NCBI GenBank assembly: GCA_004335835.1
Contig: RWJK01001142.1
Span: 1 to 64,000 of the forward strand
Length of the DNA stretch: 64,000 nucleotides
Origin: Scenedesmus sp. ARA3
Taxonomy: Eukaryota; Chlorophyta; Chlorophyceae; Sphaeropleales; Scenedesmaceae
Reading direction: 5' to 3'
The notes beneath the pieces are model-generated. The model had not been told where the DNA came from. It saw nothing but the letters and a program-made list of their open reading frames with translations, and did not search any database. How positions within the stretch are numbered: the stretch's first letter is position 1; the number at the start of each line of letters is the position of its first letter. Position numbers and translations under genes: made by a program. Positions 11,589 to 22,806 of the stretch are shown here, in pieces.

Positions 11589-12651
11589 ATGCTGGCAGCA
11601 AGCCAGAGGCAGGCAGCGGGCAGCAGACTGGCTGTGCCATGCGCCCCCAGCAGCAGCAGCGGAAGCAGCTTTTCAGGCAAACTAGTGCGGGCGAGCCCAG
11701 TGCAGCAGACTGGTAGACCAGGCAGCAGAAGGCTGGTGGTGCAGGCGGTGAGTGCACCAGACACAGCTTCATTCGGTATCCACTTGATCTCGCTGCTGTG
11801 CTATGTTGTATTTCTTACGAGCAACCTAAACAACAGAAATGCTTTGAGCTGCATGCCAGTGGATCCACCAGCTCGCCAGGGCACTGTGTCTTGGCACACA
11901 ACAGCAGCAGCAGTACAGATACAGCAGCAGCAGGAGGAGCAGCCTGCATGTAGAGGAGCCACTGTGCTTCCAGCATGTAACTGTTTTTCATGCCGATGTA
12001 TATTTATATATAAATGCTTATGTGCATATGTAGCGGAAGCTGTCACACCTTCGCCGGAAGCTATGGAGGGAGGCAGGTCCACCTCCAGACCTGGCAACTC
12101 GGCTGTTCTCAGAGCGCATTATTTACTTGGTAGGTTCTGCTGCTTATAGTAGACGTTACTTGAATCTCTGCTCAAGCTCATTGATCGTCTGGCACCAGCG
12201 CAGCAGCAGCGTGTTGTCCGTATGTGCAGCAGCAGCGGTTTCCTGCAAGCAGCGACAGCAAGGAAATGTTGCATACAGCAGGTGCGGTGCTGGGACCGAC
12301 CTGCTGCTATCACACCATGCAACACCTCACATCCAGAGGCTACTGCTCAAGGAGATGCCTGCCCGTCCAGGAATCCATGCCATGCAGAGCAATTGAGAGT
12401 GTCTGCTAGCGTTGTCAGCTCGTACTATCAAAACACGCAGCACCACGGCACACTGGCACTGAGGCTGTGTACTGTTGCTGCTTTTAATCGTGTTCAGGGC
12501 ATGCCCATTGACTCGTCAGTAGCAGAGCTCATCACCGCGCAGCTGTTTGTGCTGTCACAAGAGGCGCCAGACCCCATCTACTTCTACATCAACAGCACAG
12601 GCATTGCCGTGAGTGGTGGCTTGCTGCTGTAGCGTAGTAGCTGTAGTGAAA

Positions 12652-12682
<31 letters not shown>

Positions 12683-15626
12683 GGCAGCAGCAGCAGCAGC
12701 TGCAGCGGCATAAGCGGAGGTATTTGGAAGCAGCGGAGATGCGGTGGTTCTGCATGCCTAGCTAGCGAGCATGTGGCTGCAGCAGCTGGCTCACTTGGCA
12801 CTACCATGCGATAGTTTGCTTGCTGTGTGGTTGCCCATAGTCAGCAACCGCAGGAGCCGCTCCTTAGCATGCCGTGCATGTGCGCAATCTCCGCACCTGC
12901 AGCATCTGCTGCTGGGATTCTTTGTGACGCACCTCTCACCCCTGCAGTACAGCAACAGCAAATGCAATGACCGGGACAATCGGATTTGCACTGTTTACCT
13001 GATGAATGCCCTGTCCTCCTCCCCTGTGCTACACTGCCCTTAACCCCTGCAGAAGAGCAACAGCAAGTACGGCAACGAGCACGAGGCCATCGCGGTGTAC
13101 CACATGATGCGCGGCGTGGAGAAGTTCTGCCCCATCTACACGCTGTGCATCGGCAACGCATTCGGCGAGGCAGCGCTACTGCTGGCAGCAGGATCAAAGG
13201 TGCGGGGTGTGGTGGTGTCAGCAGCCATTCTAGTAGCAGCGGCAGCGGCAACGCATGTGGCGACGCCCCGCTGCTGCTGGCAGCGGGCTGCAAGGTGCGG
13301 CAGCAATAGTGGCAGCAGCAGTGGCAGCGGCAGCAGCAGCTGCTGAGCATTGGTGACAGCAGGTTGGGCCGCACACAGCATACACGCATGAGCCCAGGCG
13401 CAGCAAGTGCTTGCTCGCACACTGTGTCCCTGTTCGGTTTTGCACAACAGGCGTGTGGGCCTTGATGGCTGATGTGCAACCAGTGCCTGCATTGTGCTCT
13501 CGTGTGCAACAATTTGGCTCACCGCAGCCTCTCTTCCAGCTGTCGTGCTGCCTATGCTAACACAGCATGTACGATAGGTTCAACACTGCCTGCCCCACTG
13601 TTGCCGCAGGGCAAACGCGCCGCGCTGCGCAGCAGCACGCTGATGATCCGGCAGCCGCTGCAGCGGCTGTCAGGCATGCAGGCCAGCGACATAGACATCT
13701 ACCGGCGCGTGACGCGCGAGAAGACAGCAACCATGGTGCGTGTATTGAGGGGCCGCAGCAGTTTTTCCTGCTGGCTGGGAATGTGGGGCGTGGTTGGAAC
13801 GGGGCTGCAGCTGCTTCCAACTGCTGGCAGTCACTGGTGTCTAGCGGCAGTCTGAGAAGCATATATCAGCTTGAGAAATTCTGTTCTCAGGGGCGGCTAG
13901 CTTGCAGCGGCTGTCAGGCATGCAGGCCAGCGACATAGACGCCTACCGGCGCGTCACTCGCGACCATGGTGCGTTTGTTGGATTCGGAGCAGCAGTGGCC
14001 TTTTGGTATGGTCAGCAGGTGCTCGCAAGGTGCCGTGTGTTGAACATGGACAACATACCCCTTACACAACACGTGTCTTCATTCAGCTCCTGCTGAGATG
14101 CCCTGTTGCCACATTGCCATGCTCTGGCTGACGGCACCACGTGGATGTTCCATTGCCTGCATCTATGCCATATCCAGGTGTAACTGTCAGTTCACCGCCA
14201 TACGTTTCCCTTCCACAGGCCAAGTACCTGGCCGCCTCCAACGGCAAGGATAAAGAGGCCCTTGTCTGCCTGACCTGCTGACCTGTGGCGCCACGCCAAC
14301 ATCTCATGTCCGGTTGTTGTTTGTGCAGGCCAAGTACCTGGCTGCCTCCACGGGCAAGGAGGAGGAGGCCATCATGCAGGACTTCAGCCGCCCGCGCTAC
14401 TTCAGCGCCTTTGAGGCAGCAGAGTACGGCCTCATCGACCAGGTGCGCCGGGGTTGAGGGTTGAGGCATCATTGGATGGGGTTCAGGTCGATTTGAGGTG
14501 AAAGTTTGGTTGAGGTGGGAGGGATGTGAAGCAGCGGTGTACGTCCTCATTGACCAGGTGCACGGGGCTTGTGGTTGAGGTTGAGGGTTCTGCTTGGGGT
14601 AGGTGGTGTGGTTTAGGGTGTAGGCTTATGGGAGCGGGTGCGACACAGATTGGCGGGGCACGGCGGCAATTCACGGCTGCATCGACAGGTGGACGTCAGT
14701 TCTGGCGGCGGATTCAGTCATCATGTTGAGGTCCGAAGCTTGCCGTCACAGCGCCTGAGAACTCTCTCTTGTGACACAGGGGTTACCGTGGCAGGTTGAT
14801 GAACGCGATTTTACTGCCCACCTGTCTTACTTCTGCAAGTGCCTGAGCCCAAGGATGGCAAGGTGGTGTACAACGACTGGCACTTAGCTTGTATAATCAC
14901 AACATAACGTATAGCCTAAGCCTGTGGTGCTTCATACATTGTGCTGCAGGTGCTTGAGCCCAAGGTCGGCAAGGAGCTTGTAAAATCACAACATAACGTA
15001 TAATCTAAGCCTGTGGTGCTTCATACGTTGTGCTGCAGGTGCTTGAGCCCAAGGACGGCAAGGTGGTGTACAAGGACTGGGACCAGCTGGGCAGCGAGAT
15101 CGGGCAGCTGGAGACATTCGAGGACGACGAGCAGCCGCTGCCGCAGAACGTGAGTAGCACTGGTGTTTGTTGTTTTTGTTTGAGGAAAAATGTCACCGTG
15201 TGTAGTAGTCATTGTTGGTTCATCTACGTGGTGGTTATGCGTGCCAGCAGTTGGAGGTGTCACGATAGCTGCTGTTGGGGGTTGTCCTCGATCAGCATGC
15301 AGGCCTGCATGACAGTGCAGCGCTGCTGCAGAGCAATCACCAAGGACGCGGTAATGCGATTGCAAATGACAGTACAGACAGTACTGCATGTTTGATGAAG
15401 ATCGCTGAAGCTTTGCATCTGCCTTCAAACTTTCATCAACTGCTCTGTAATTGTTGCTTCTGCCGTTCCCCCCTCTGCTGCTGCTGNNNNNNNNNNNNNN
15501 NNNNNNNNNNNNNNNNNNNNNNNNNNNNNNNNNNNNNNNNNNNNNNNNNNNNNNNNNNNNNNNNNNNNNNNNNNNNNNNNNNNGCTGGGCTGGGGAGGCC
15601 TCAAGGGCAGCGCCAGCAGCGACTAG
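11589..15626 (+). CDS. ClpR4-like inactive subunit of the plastid Clp protease, 8 exons (last one partly in the gap)
   Basis: Exons: 11589-11747, 12034-12129, 12498-12608, 13053-13199, 13610-13735, 14329-14442, 15039-15149. A terminal piece just after the N gap ends at 15626 (LGWGGLKGSASSD then TAG). Exon 1 (53 aa) is a Ser/Arg-rich plastid transit peptide. The body follows the ClpP fold: PDLATRLFSERIIYLGMPID, FYINSTG, YTLCIGNAFGEAALLLAAG, SSTLMIRQP, FSAFEAAEYGLIDQ. The nucleophile motif GxASM of ClpP is replaced by GNAFGE (residues 156-161), and the catalytic His of M-I-H-Q-P is Arg (about residue 185). It is therefore a non-catalytic ClpR subunit of the stromal ClpPR ring. The GNA(F/W)GEAALLL signature is closest in my memory to ClpR4; the paralogue number is not certain. 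Introns contain several partial exon copies. Confidence 0.9.
12640..12710. repeat. (CAG)n run in ClpR intron 3
   Basis: Runs of CAG/GCAGCAGCGG triplets just after the exon 3 donor. No coding role. Confidence 0.75.
12920..13300 (+). repeat. Partial copies of ClpR exon 4 on both sides
   Basis: At 12942-12980 the acceptor and first codons (SNSKYGN region) are copied upstream in degenerate form. At 13244-13305 the 3' edge (GNAFGEAALLLAAGSK plus donor GTGCGG) is copied downstream. The complete exon is 13053-13199. Confidence 0.8.
13905..13975 (+). repeat. Partial copy of ClpR exon 5 (3' edge)
   Basis: Repeats the segment encoding QRLSGMQASDIDxYRRVTR with an ATGGTGCG donor, about 250 bp downstream of the real exon 5. 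A short deletion before the donor breaks equivalence. Confidence 0.85.
14217..14566 (+). repeat. Partial copies flanking ClpR exon 6
   Basis: The 5' edge with acceptor (AKYLAAS.GK) is copied upstream at 14217-14266. The 3' edge (EAAEYGLIDQ with donor) is copied downstream at about 14529-14566. Only 14329-14442 is complete. Confidence 0.85.
14837..15080 (+). repeat. Two decoy copies of the start of ClpR exon 7, 90-bp unit
   Basis: CTGCAGGTGCTTGAGCCCAAGG recurs at 14943 and 15033, with an older version at 14837-14880. The intron block before it is repeated too, so the 90-bp unit spans intron plus exon start. Using the 14949 acceptor keeps frame for 17 codons, then meets TAA. Confidence 0.85.
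15487..15583. other. Assembly gap (97 N) inside a CTG repeat
   Basis: The N run is flanked on the left by CTGCTGCTG and lies just upstream of the last ClpR exon. Part of that exon or its acceptor is probably lost in the gap. Confidence 0.95.
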
Positions 15627-15706
15627 GGTTGTTGCTGCTGCTGAAGATGTTTAACCTGACTCATGTATGATGCGGCTCTTGCGTGCCTGTCATCATTTTG
15701 AATTCT

Positions 15707-15711
15707 TGTAA
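15707..15711 (+). terminator. TGTAA polyadenylation signal of ClpR
   Basis: TGTAA 81 nt after the ClpR stop codon; normal spacing for a chlorophyte 3' end. Confidence 0.65.
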
Positions 15712-16399
15712 CACTGGTGTGAGCTTCGAGGTTGGGGGCTCAAGGTGGTGGCTATTCGAAGCTGCTCCACTGATCATGGGCAGGCAGACGCATCAGCAAG
15801 CAGCCGAGTGGCCGCCTGCGGCAGGCAGAGTTCTGCTGTTGCCTGGCCCGGTATGCGGGCCTCAGGGAAGATTGGGACAAGGCTAAACTAACAGCAACCG
15901 AAAGTCCATCGCTGCATCACACGCTCAGCAACAGGAGGTGAGCTGTGTTAATGATGGTTCGGGCAGGGTGCCTGTGTAGACCCTGCTCTGTACTGGACCT
16001 GCTCCACTGGGCCAATGGCTCAAGGCTTGCTGTGCACGCAGCGAGAGCAGGTGCTGTCGTTGTTGGATGCCAAACCACACAAAGGTTATAAAAGCTGCAT
16101 ATTGTTGAGGGCTGCAACCGCCGCACTGGTGAGCACAGCATTACTGACAGATCAGGTGACAGGATGTCATAAGCGCCATGTGCCTGCTGCTGTACCCTGT
16201 GTACTGGATCGCAATCTTGGAAATTCTGAAGCGATCGTGTGTGTTGCCAGTCCGCGGTGGGAACACCTCGAGCCCTGGGTGTTTTTGCCGTGAGCTCGAT
16301 CCACACTGGCTGTTTGTGCCTCTCGATCGCTTCGCCAGCACCTGTCGCTGCCTTAACTGCTCTTTCCGTGTTTTATTCTATCACGTAGAGGCGTGACAG
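15712..16399. promoter_or_regulatory. Intergenic region and 5' UTR of the ADNT1-like gene
   Basis: No exon seen. A TATA-like box lies at 16086-16094 and the gene's ATG at 16400, which implies a 5' UTR of roughly 280 nt if that box is used. Confidence 0.4.
16086..16094 (+). promoter_or_regulatory. TATA-like box upstream of the ADNT1-like gene
   Basis: TTATAAAAG, a close TATA-box match about 305 bp upstream of the start codon. The position of transcription start is not known. Confidence 0.35.
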
Positions 16400-19263
16400 A
16401 TGAGCACGCTGTCTCCTGGTCTGCAGAACAGCCCTGGTTCTGTCGTGCTGTCCTCAGTGAATATCAACAATACTCCTAGTCAGTCGATGACAACAGTTGA
16501 TAGCAAGCAGATAGCCGTAGCACGGAAGAGCACAGCCCCCAGCTGGGACCAGATATGCAAGAGCCTGGTCGCAGGAGGCGTGGCAGGCGGACTGTAAGTT
16601 CATCGGATGAAGGATTTCACCAAAATGTGCACGTTGCCTTCGCGATCTCACCTGCACTTCCCGCTACAGGTCCCGGACTGCTGTAGCACCTCTGGAGCGT
16701 CTGAAGATTCTCATGCAAGTGCAGGGCAATGACAAAATCTACAAAGGAGTGTGGCAGGTAGGCTGTGGGTGCAGCTTGCGCCTGAGCATGTGGCTGCTGC
16801 TGTCATGGCTGCAGTGAGTGTGACACAGCAGCAGCACTGCCGGCAAGAAACAACCCTGATTGTGGTTGTGACTGCATTTGTTGCAGCAGCTGCAGCACAG
16901 CACCTGTGTGGCACCCAGAGCTGCCTAGCACCAGTTTACCAGTTTTTTGGCCAGCTGCTTATGCAGGTGCATTGTCTCAGCTGCAGCTGTGAGCGGTGCA
17001 TCGGTCAGCGTACCACAAGCGCAGCAGTGCATGCTTGCTGCGCTGAGAGGGTTGATTGTAGCTGGGAGGTTGATGATCCCACGTCTAAAACTCTAGCTGA
17101 AGCTTTCAGCTTCCGCAGCGACTGGCAGAGTGCCGCCAGGTGGCAGAGCTGGCCAAGTTGCAGTTGCAGCTGCAACTTGCAGGCACTACTTGCACCTTCC
17201 AGCCGACTATGTGCTGTCACTGCTGCGGATGCCAGGCTACGGCGCAGTGCACATGTCCAAGGCGCTTTTCCTTTCTGCTGCTGCTTCTGCTGCTGCTGCT
17301 TCTGCTGCTGCTGCTTCTGCTGCTTCTGCTGCTGCTGCTGCTGCGCCAGGGCCTGCTGCACATGTCCAAGACGGAGGGCATGCGCGGCATGATGAAGGGC
17401 AATTGGACCAACTGCGTGCGCATCATCCCCAACAGCGCCATGAAGTTCTTCACATACGAGCAGCTCACGCGGTGAGGCGCAGCAGCAGCAGCTGCTGCAG
17501 CAGCAACGGCAGCGGCAGCAGTGGCCGCAGCAGCAGCAGCAGGACTGTGGATGCAGGGGGCTTTGAGTAATCTGGCTCTGGCGTGCTGGTGCAGCTGTCC
17601 CTTTGATGAGTGGCTCATTCACCACGCACGGCAGGCAGGAGCAGTTGCCAGCAGAGCGCGCACATATCCTTATGCAGCTCGCGTTTTGGGCAGCATGCGC
17701 AGGCTTTGCGCTTGGCCTGCAAGTAGGCCAGCTTGCAGCTAGCTGCCTACCATGTCGTGCGTATTGCTGGCCTGCAACCTGCTCCCTCAATGTTTTAATT
17801 AAACAGCAACCCGCATTTGCACACGCAGGGTCATTGCTGACCACCAGCGGGAGACCACCGGCAGCGGCCAGCTCACGCCTGTGCTGCGGCTGCTGGCTGG
17901 TGCCGGGGCCGGCATTGTTGCCATGAGTGCCACGTACCCGCTGGACATGGTGCGGGGGCGGCTGACGGTGCAGGAGGGGCGCAACGTGCAGTACACCGGC
18001 ATCATCCACGCCGCACGCACCATCCTGCGCGAGGTGGGTTGGTTAGTGGGCGTTGTGCTGCTGTCTGGCACTAGGTGAATTGGGGGGCTGTTGTGGTTAG
18101 ACCAAGATGATATTGCGCGCTGTGCACAGCACTGGGTGACCTGCTAGCTCCTTGAACACCTTGAAACGCGCAGTAACAGCAGCAGCAGCAGTTTCTGCTA
18201 GCTTGTGCTTGTGAACGAACAGCCTGCGCACACGATGTTGCCCTGCAGCCAAACAGCAGTCAAACGATCACCGAAGTAGCATCAATTGTTGATCTTCAAA
18301 TCCTGCAACATTCGATCATTCGCACCACCGCAGGAGGGCCCGCTCGCCTTCTACAAGGGCTGGCTGCCCAGCGTCATCGGTGTGGTGCCTTACGTGGGGC
18401 TCAACTTTGGGGTCTATGAAACCCTGAAGCACATGCTGCTCGCGCACTACGAGCTGCGCGACGAGCGCGAGCTGTCCGTGCCGGCGCGGCTGGGCTGCGG
18501 CGCGGCGGCGGGCACGATGGGGCAGACGGTGGCGTATCCGTTTGACGTCGCACGGCGGCGGCTGCAGGTGCGGCAGCTGGTGGTTTGTTGGCTTGGCTGC
18601 AGGAGGAGCGGCAGGGCAGCAGCAGCTATGGGCGGGTGCTGGCGGCTGTGTAGCGCAGCACATGTATCTTGATCGCTGCCGGCGTGGCTTGTCCACCGCT
18701 GTCAGCTTGGTGTCGGATCACATGCAGACAGCACTTCCAGCCTCTGCCCTCCTCGCTTTCTTGTTATGAACCTCCACTCAACTTGCAAACGGGAAATTGT
18801 TGTTGCAGGTGTCGGGCTGGCAGGGCGCGCGCGAGCTGCACAGCGACCACGGCAGTGTGGTGGTGTACCGCGGCATGGTGGACTGCTTCGTGCGCACCGT
18901 GAGGGAGGAGGGCTTCAAGGCGCTGTTCAAGGTGAGGGGCTGCAGCAGCGTGTTGTGTTTGTAATGCATGTACGTCGTTGCAGCGAGCATGATGCATGGG
19001 ACAGTGCAATGGTGCTCTAGACAGGATGAAAACCATATGTATGTGCACTCCCGTCAAGCTCCTCGCGCATGTGTATCGGCAGCCACCTCGTTTCAGGCTT
19101 TCAGCTCTCTCTGCACATCAAGCTGCTCACGGTGCTGCTGCTGCTGCTGCCGCAGGGCCTGTGGCCCAACTACCTCAAGGTGGTGCCCTCCATCGCCATC
19201 GCCTTTGTGTGCTATGAGCAGGTCAAGGAGCTGCTGGGAGTGGAATTCCGGATATCCGAGTAG
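16400..19263 (+). CDS. ADNT1: Mitochondrial adenine nucleotide transporter (ADNT1-like, SLC25 family), 7 exons
   Basis: Exons: 16400-16593, 16670-16757, 17350-17471, 17829-18033, 18334-18567, 18809-18931, 19156-19263, giving 357 aa with all phases consistent. It has three mitochondrial-carrier repeats: SRTAVAPLERLK (residues 66-77), SATYPLDMVRGR (168-179) and VAYPFDVARRR (about 269-279), the P-x-(D/E)-x-x-(K/R) signatures. The stretches LLAGAGAGIVAMSATYP, WLPSVIGVVPYVGLNFGVYE and the C-terminal ELLGVEFRISE are nearly those I know from Arabidopsis ADNT1, which exchanges AMP/ADP/ATP across the inner membrane. The N-terminal 50 residues are Ser/Thr-rich and variable, as in plant ADNT1. The intron before exon 3 ends in a long CTG tract. 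A copy of the terminal codons lies in the 3' UTR (19356-19400). Confidence 0.93.
17272..17348. repeat. (CTG)n tract abutting the exon 3 acceptor of the ADNT1-like gene
   Basis: CTG triplets with TTCTGC interruptions run up to CTGCGCCAG, which ends as the 3' splice site at 17349. A short copy of the exon start (GCACATGTCCAAG) precedes it at 17251-17266. Confidence 0.8.
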
Positions 19264-21823
19264 AACTGCAGCTTGTTGTAGCCACGCTGCTTGCAGATTG
19301 CTTGCCTGATTGCTGCAGGCGTGCCGCGCTGCTACAGCCGGGGTCCAGGGCTCAGGGATGAGCAAGTCGAGGGGCGTTGAGTTCCGGATATCCAATTAGG
19401 CTAGATCCATGCGGCAGTTGCGACGTGCTGTGCTGCAGCTATGCAGTGCAGCCAGCAGCAGTTGTGGCATTCTGGGTGTGGAGCTTGCCATTGGAGTGAA
19501 GCAGATGCAGAGTGCTGTGCTGCGGCAGTGCCGCTGCAGCTGCGCTACTGCAGAGCAGTGTGCAGTGCATGCATCGGCGTACAGCTGCACACAAGCCGCA
19601 GTCAACAGCAGCAGACAACAGCAGGCATGGCAGCGGTGCAGGCTTCTCGCCATGCCCTGCAGCTGCGGCATGCGGTGCTTGCTGCTGTGCAAGGCCAGCT
19701 GCAGCAAATGTGCGGCCGCTGCAGGGCTGAACAGAGTCTGTGGCGAGAGCCTTTATGACAAGCTGTGCAGCTAGTCATCGCGTGCAGAGTGGGTTGCAGA
19801 TGCAACGCTGTGTTGCTTGGCTGACGGCAGCTGCCCGCGCTAGAAAGGGCGCGCTCGCACCTGTGGTTGATCCTCCCTAGTGCGCTGCTTGTTGACTTGG
19901 ACACCTTCTTGGCTGCCAGCTGTTGAATAGTCGATGACTTGCAGGACTGCTGAGCAGCTCTTGCCCTTGCCGCATTGGCAGCACGTGCAGCGGATGGCTC
20001 GAATGCAGCGCAGATGTAGCGCTTGCAGCACACTGCCATGCTTTTGCTACTGACTGCAGCGGTGTCTGTCTCTTGTTTTTGATCGTGTCTTGATGGTCTT
20101 GGGCACTGCAGGCTGCCTGCGGTCCTGCAAGACAGTGCAAAGCAGGGTGCAGGTCTGTTGAAGGGCGGTGTAGCGGCGGCCCTCTGGGTCTGTGCATTGC
20201 AAAGCGTCGGTTGCCATGTCCTGCTGCTGTCGTCTTTGTGACAGCAGCAGCAGCAGCAGCAGCACCAATCTGTGTTGCTGGCAGCAAAGGGTTGTCTAGC
20301 AGTGTGCCAGTGCGCGTGCATGTGTGTGGGGGTGTGTGTTGTATGGGCATGTTTTGTGTTGCAGATTGGGGTGCGCAATCTAGTGCATGCGCGTGGCCTG
20401 ATCTTTGTGTGTGCACACACAAGCGTGGTCACACAGACCAGACAAGGTCGCAGGCTGGTTTAACCAGCCGGCAGCTAGGGCGTGGTTTAGAAGCCTAGGG
20501 CATTGCTGTTAGTAGCAGCTGCACGTCTTTGCACATGCAGCTGCTGCTAGAGTGTGTATTACTACTGCCTTGGTAGCTAGTAGTGGAGGCGGAGACTTGG
20601 CGGTGCAGCTGTGCAGAAGCTGCAGCAGTTGGGACAGTAGCATGCTGCTCTGCTTTCAAGCTGGGCTGCACATGCGTTGTATGCCTACGTCAGCAGAATG
20701 TGGTGCGGGAAGTTGCCAGACATCAACGCTGTAGGTTGCGCAGGCCTTGCATTGTATGTGCTGCACAGACAGCTGTCGCGAGGGTGCCATGCGCATCTGC
20801 TGTGGTTGTATGTTGTATGCAAGGAGAGTGCGCATTGCTGCATGTACGTAGGCTGCGCTTGCAATGGGGGCCCCGTAGCCAGCCACCCGTATGATGCATG
20901 AGCATGCATGCCAACAGTGGTTTGTTGTGCCTGGTTGTTTGCATGCTCGTGCAACTGCTGCCGAATGCAGCAGTTGTGTGCAGCTGTTGTGCACTGTGCT
21001 GCAGAAGCGCAGCAGGGCTGATGCACAGGGCAGCGTTTTTGCAGCCACATCGGTTGCTTTTATTTGCTTTGGCTGTGGTGGTTCGGCTGCAGGTCCGGTC
21101 TATTTGGCAATGTGGTTGGGGTTGCCTGGGAGTAATTCCATCTGCTCTTGGCTGGCGCAGCCTGGCAGGCACCCCACGTACGTGCTGCACAGAATTCTGT
21201 AGTGAAGTGGCTGCTACAACACGTGACAGGTGTGAAGTCAGCGGCTGCTTGGTCTGCCATGCAGCCGTCTATGAAGTTGTGAGATTTCCATGGACAAAGA
21301 TCAAGCCAAGGAAACCTGCATGCATGTACATGCTTGAGTATGTTGGTTTGGTCCACAATTTGTGGATGGTGAGGCAGTCAACTTGACTGCCTGTGGTGTG
21401 CAGCAGCCTGCACTACAGACATCACGCTCAACATCTTGGACAGCGGCGTTTAATGATCAAACGGACATTTACATACGTGTTCTCGGCAGTGAAATGAGGG
21501 TTTGATGCCTCAGCTTCTCGTTAGATTTGAAGGTCAGGCAGGTGCTGAAGCTGTCAGCATGGACGCAGTGTAACTGGATAACCCGGCACTTCACCGACTA
21601 CATAAGGCGGGTCACTGATTGCTATATCTCAAACACTATTGCTGCAGCTGATCGAGCTTCCAGCGTCTTGTTTCTGATAGTCCGGCACGGGCAGCTGTCA
21701 TTCATAATTTGGGTGCACAGCAGCAACACAAACCCAAGCGAAGTTTATAGCCTCTTTAGCGCGCATCTTTCGCGCCTATAGCTGAGACCTGGTTTTCTGG
21801 CAGCAAGTTACAGCCCAAAGCAG
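19264..21823. other. Long intergenic region with 3' UTR of the ADNT1-like gene; no supported gene
   Basis: At 19356-19400 there is a copy of the carrier's last codons (VEFRIS-like, ending TAG) downstream of the real stop. The rest is CTG/GCA-rich with many chance open frames, the longest on minus at 19602-20432. That frame is low complexity and I could not build an exon chain or recognise a domain. The last part should hold the promoter of the GPI-protein gene. Confidence 0.5.
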
Positions 21824-21925
21824 GTGAGGGTGAGGGTGGAGGAAGACAACCAGAAGATCATTGTCTGCACGGTGCCGCAACATGTGCGTCTGTACCAATC
21901 ATTCATTTGTTTGTGTTGTTTGCAG
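21824..21925 (+). other. Putative 5' UTR intron of the GPI-protein gene
   Basis: A CAG/GTGAGG donor at 21824 and a TTTGCAG acceptor at 21925, 5 nt before the ATG at 21931. A short leader intron is plausible but needs transcript support. Confidence 0.45.
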
Positions 21926-21930
21926 ATATC

Positions 21931-22806
21931 ATGGCGCGCAACGGCATTTTGGCAGCAGTGCTGCTGGTGCTGCTGGCACAAGCAGGTGAGTGGGGTGGGT
22001 TGCTGCCATGCACAGCAGGCAGTTTGGCCCTCACTGTACTGACACTGCTGAGATGTGCTGTGATATCACAACAAACAATAACATCGTCAAGCATGGACGT
22101 GTCGTCGTTGTTAGCAGGCTCCGCAGCTTAAATATGTGTTCCAACCACCACAACCTGGGCACCGTGCTGACTCTGCAGTCCATGGCCATGTGTTCATGCA
22201 GGCAACGTCAATGCACGCTCACTTCAGCAACAGCAGCAGGGCCAGGATGTCGGAAGCATCTTTGGAAGCGTCTTAAATGCGGCACAGGGCCTGATCAACG
22301 CCACCACAACAGCACTCGCCAACACAACCGCCAACAACGCCACAGCAGCCGGCGCCACTCCTAGCCCTGCCGCCGCCAACAACAACACAAACAACAATTT
22401 GGGACAAACGCTGGGTCAGATGTTCACCAACCTTACAAGCGCGATCAGCCAGGCCGCAAACGGCACAGCCAACACCACCCGCACTGCCGCAGCCGCGCCC
22501 GCTCTTGCAGCTGACGCCGGCAATGTTCCTGCAAACGCCACAGGCAATGTGACAGATGCACTGCAGACAGCTGCGCAGGGTGTGGGTCAGTTCTTCAGCA
22601 ACCTAACAGGAGCACTGTCTGGCGCCCTGGGCAATGCGAGTACTGCAGCTGGGGCGCAGCAGCAGGGTGCTGCCGGTGCTGCTGGCAGCAGCATGTCATC
22701 TGACAGGGCATACCCAAAGCCTGGCAGCGGTGCTGCTGCTGCTGGCCTGAGCTCCCTGGCTGGGTTGGCTGCTGGAGCATTGGTGCTGCTGCAGCTGGTG
22801 CTGTGA
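21931..22806 (+). CDS. Secreted, probably GPI-anchored N-glycoprotein, 2 exons
   Basis: Exons 21931-21985 and 22202-22806, giving 219 aa. The N-terminus (MARNGILAAVLLVLLAQA) is a clear signal peptide, cleaved near the exon junction. The body is Ala/Asn/Thr/Gln-rich with about ten N-x-S/T sequons and amphipathic AQGLINA/GQMFTNLTSAIS-type segments. The C-terminus is small residues followed by a hydrophobic tail without a polar end (SSLAGLAAGALVLLQLVL), typical of a GPI-attachment signal. No cysteines are seen in the mature part and no known domain is recognised. A surface or cell-wall role is inference. The two Cys-rich secreted genes follow on the same strand. Confidence 0.75.

Noticed and set aside
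19602..20432. 276-aa minus-strand frame
   Set aside because: Low-complexity His/Thr/Cys/Ala composition, no domain, no splice partners; it overlaps the likely 3' region of the carrier gene.
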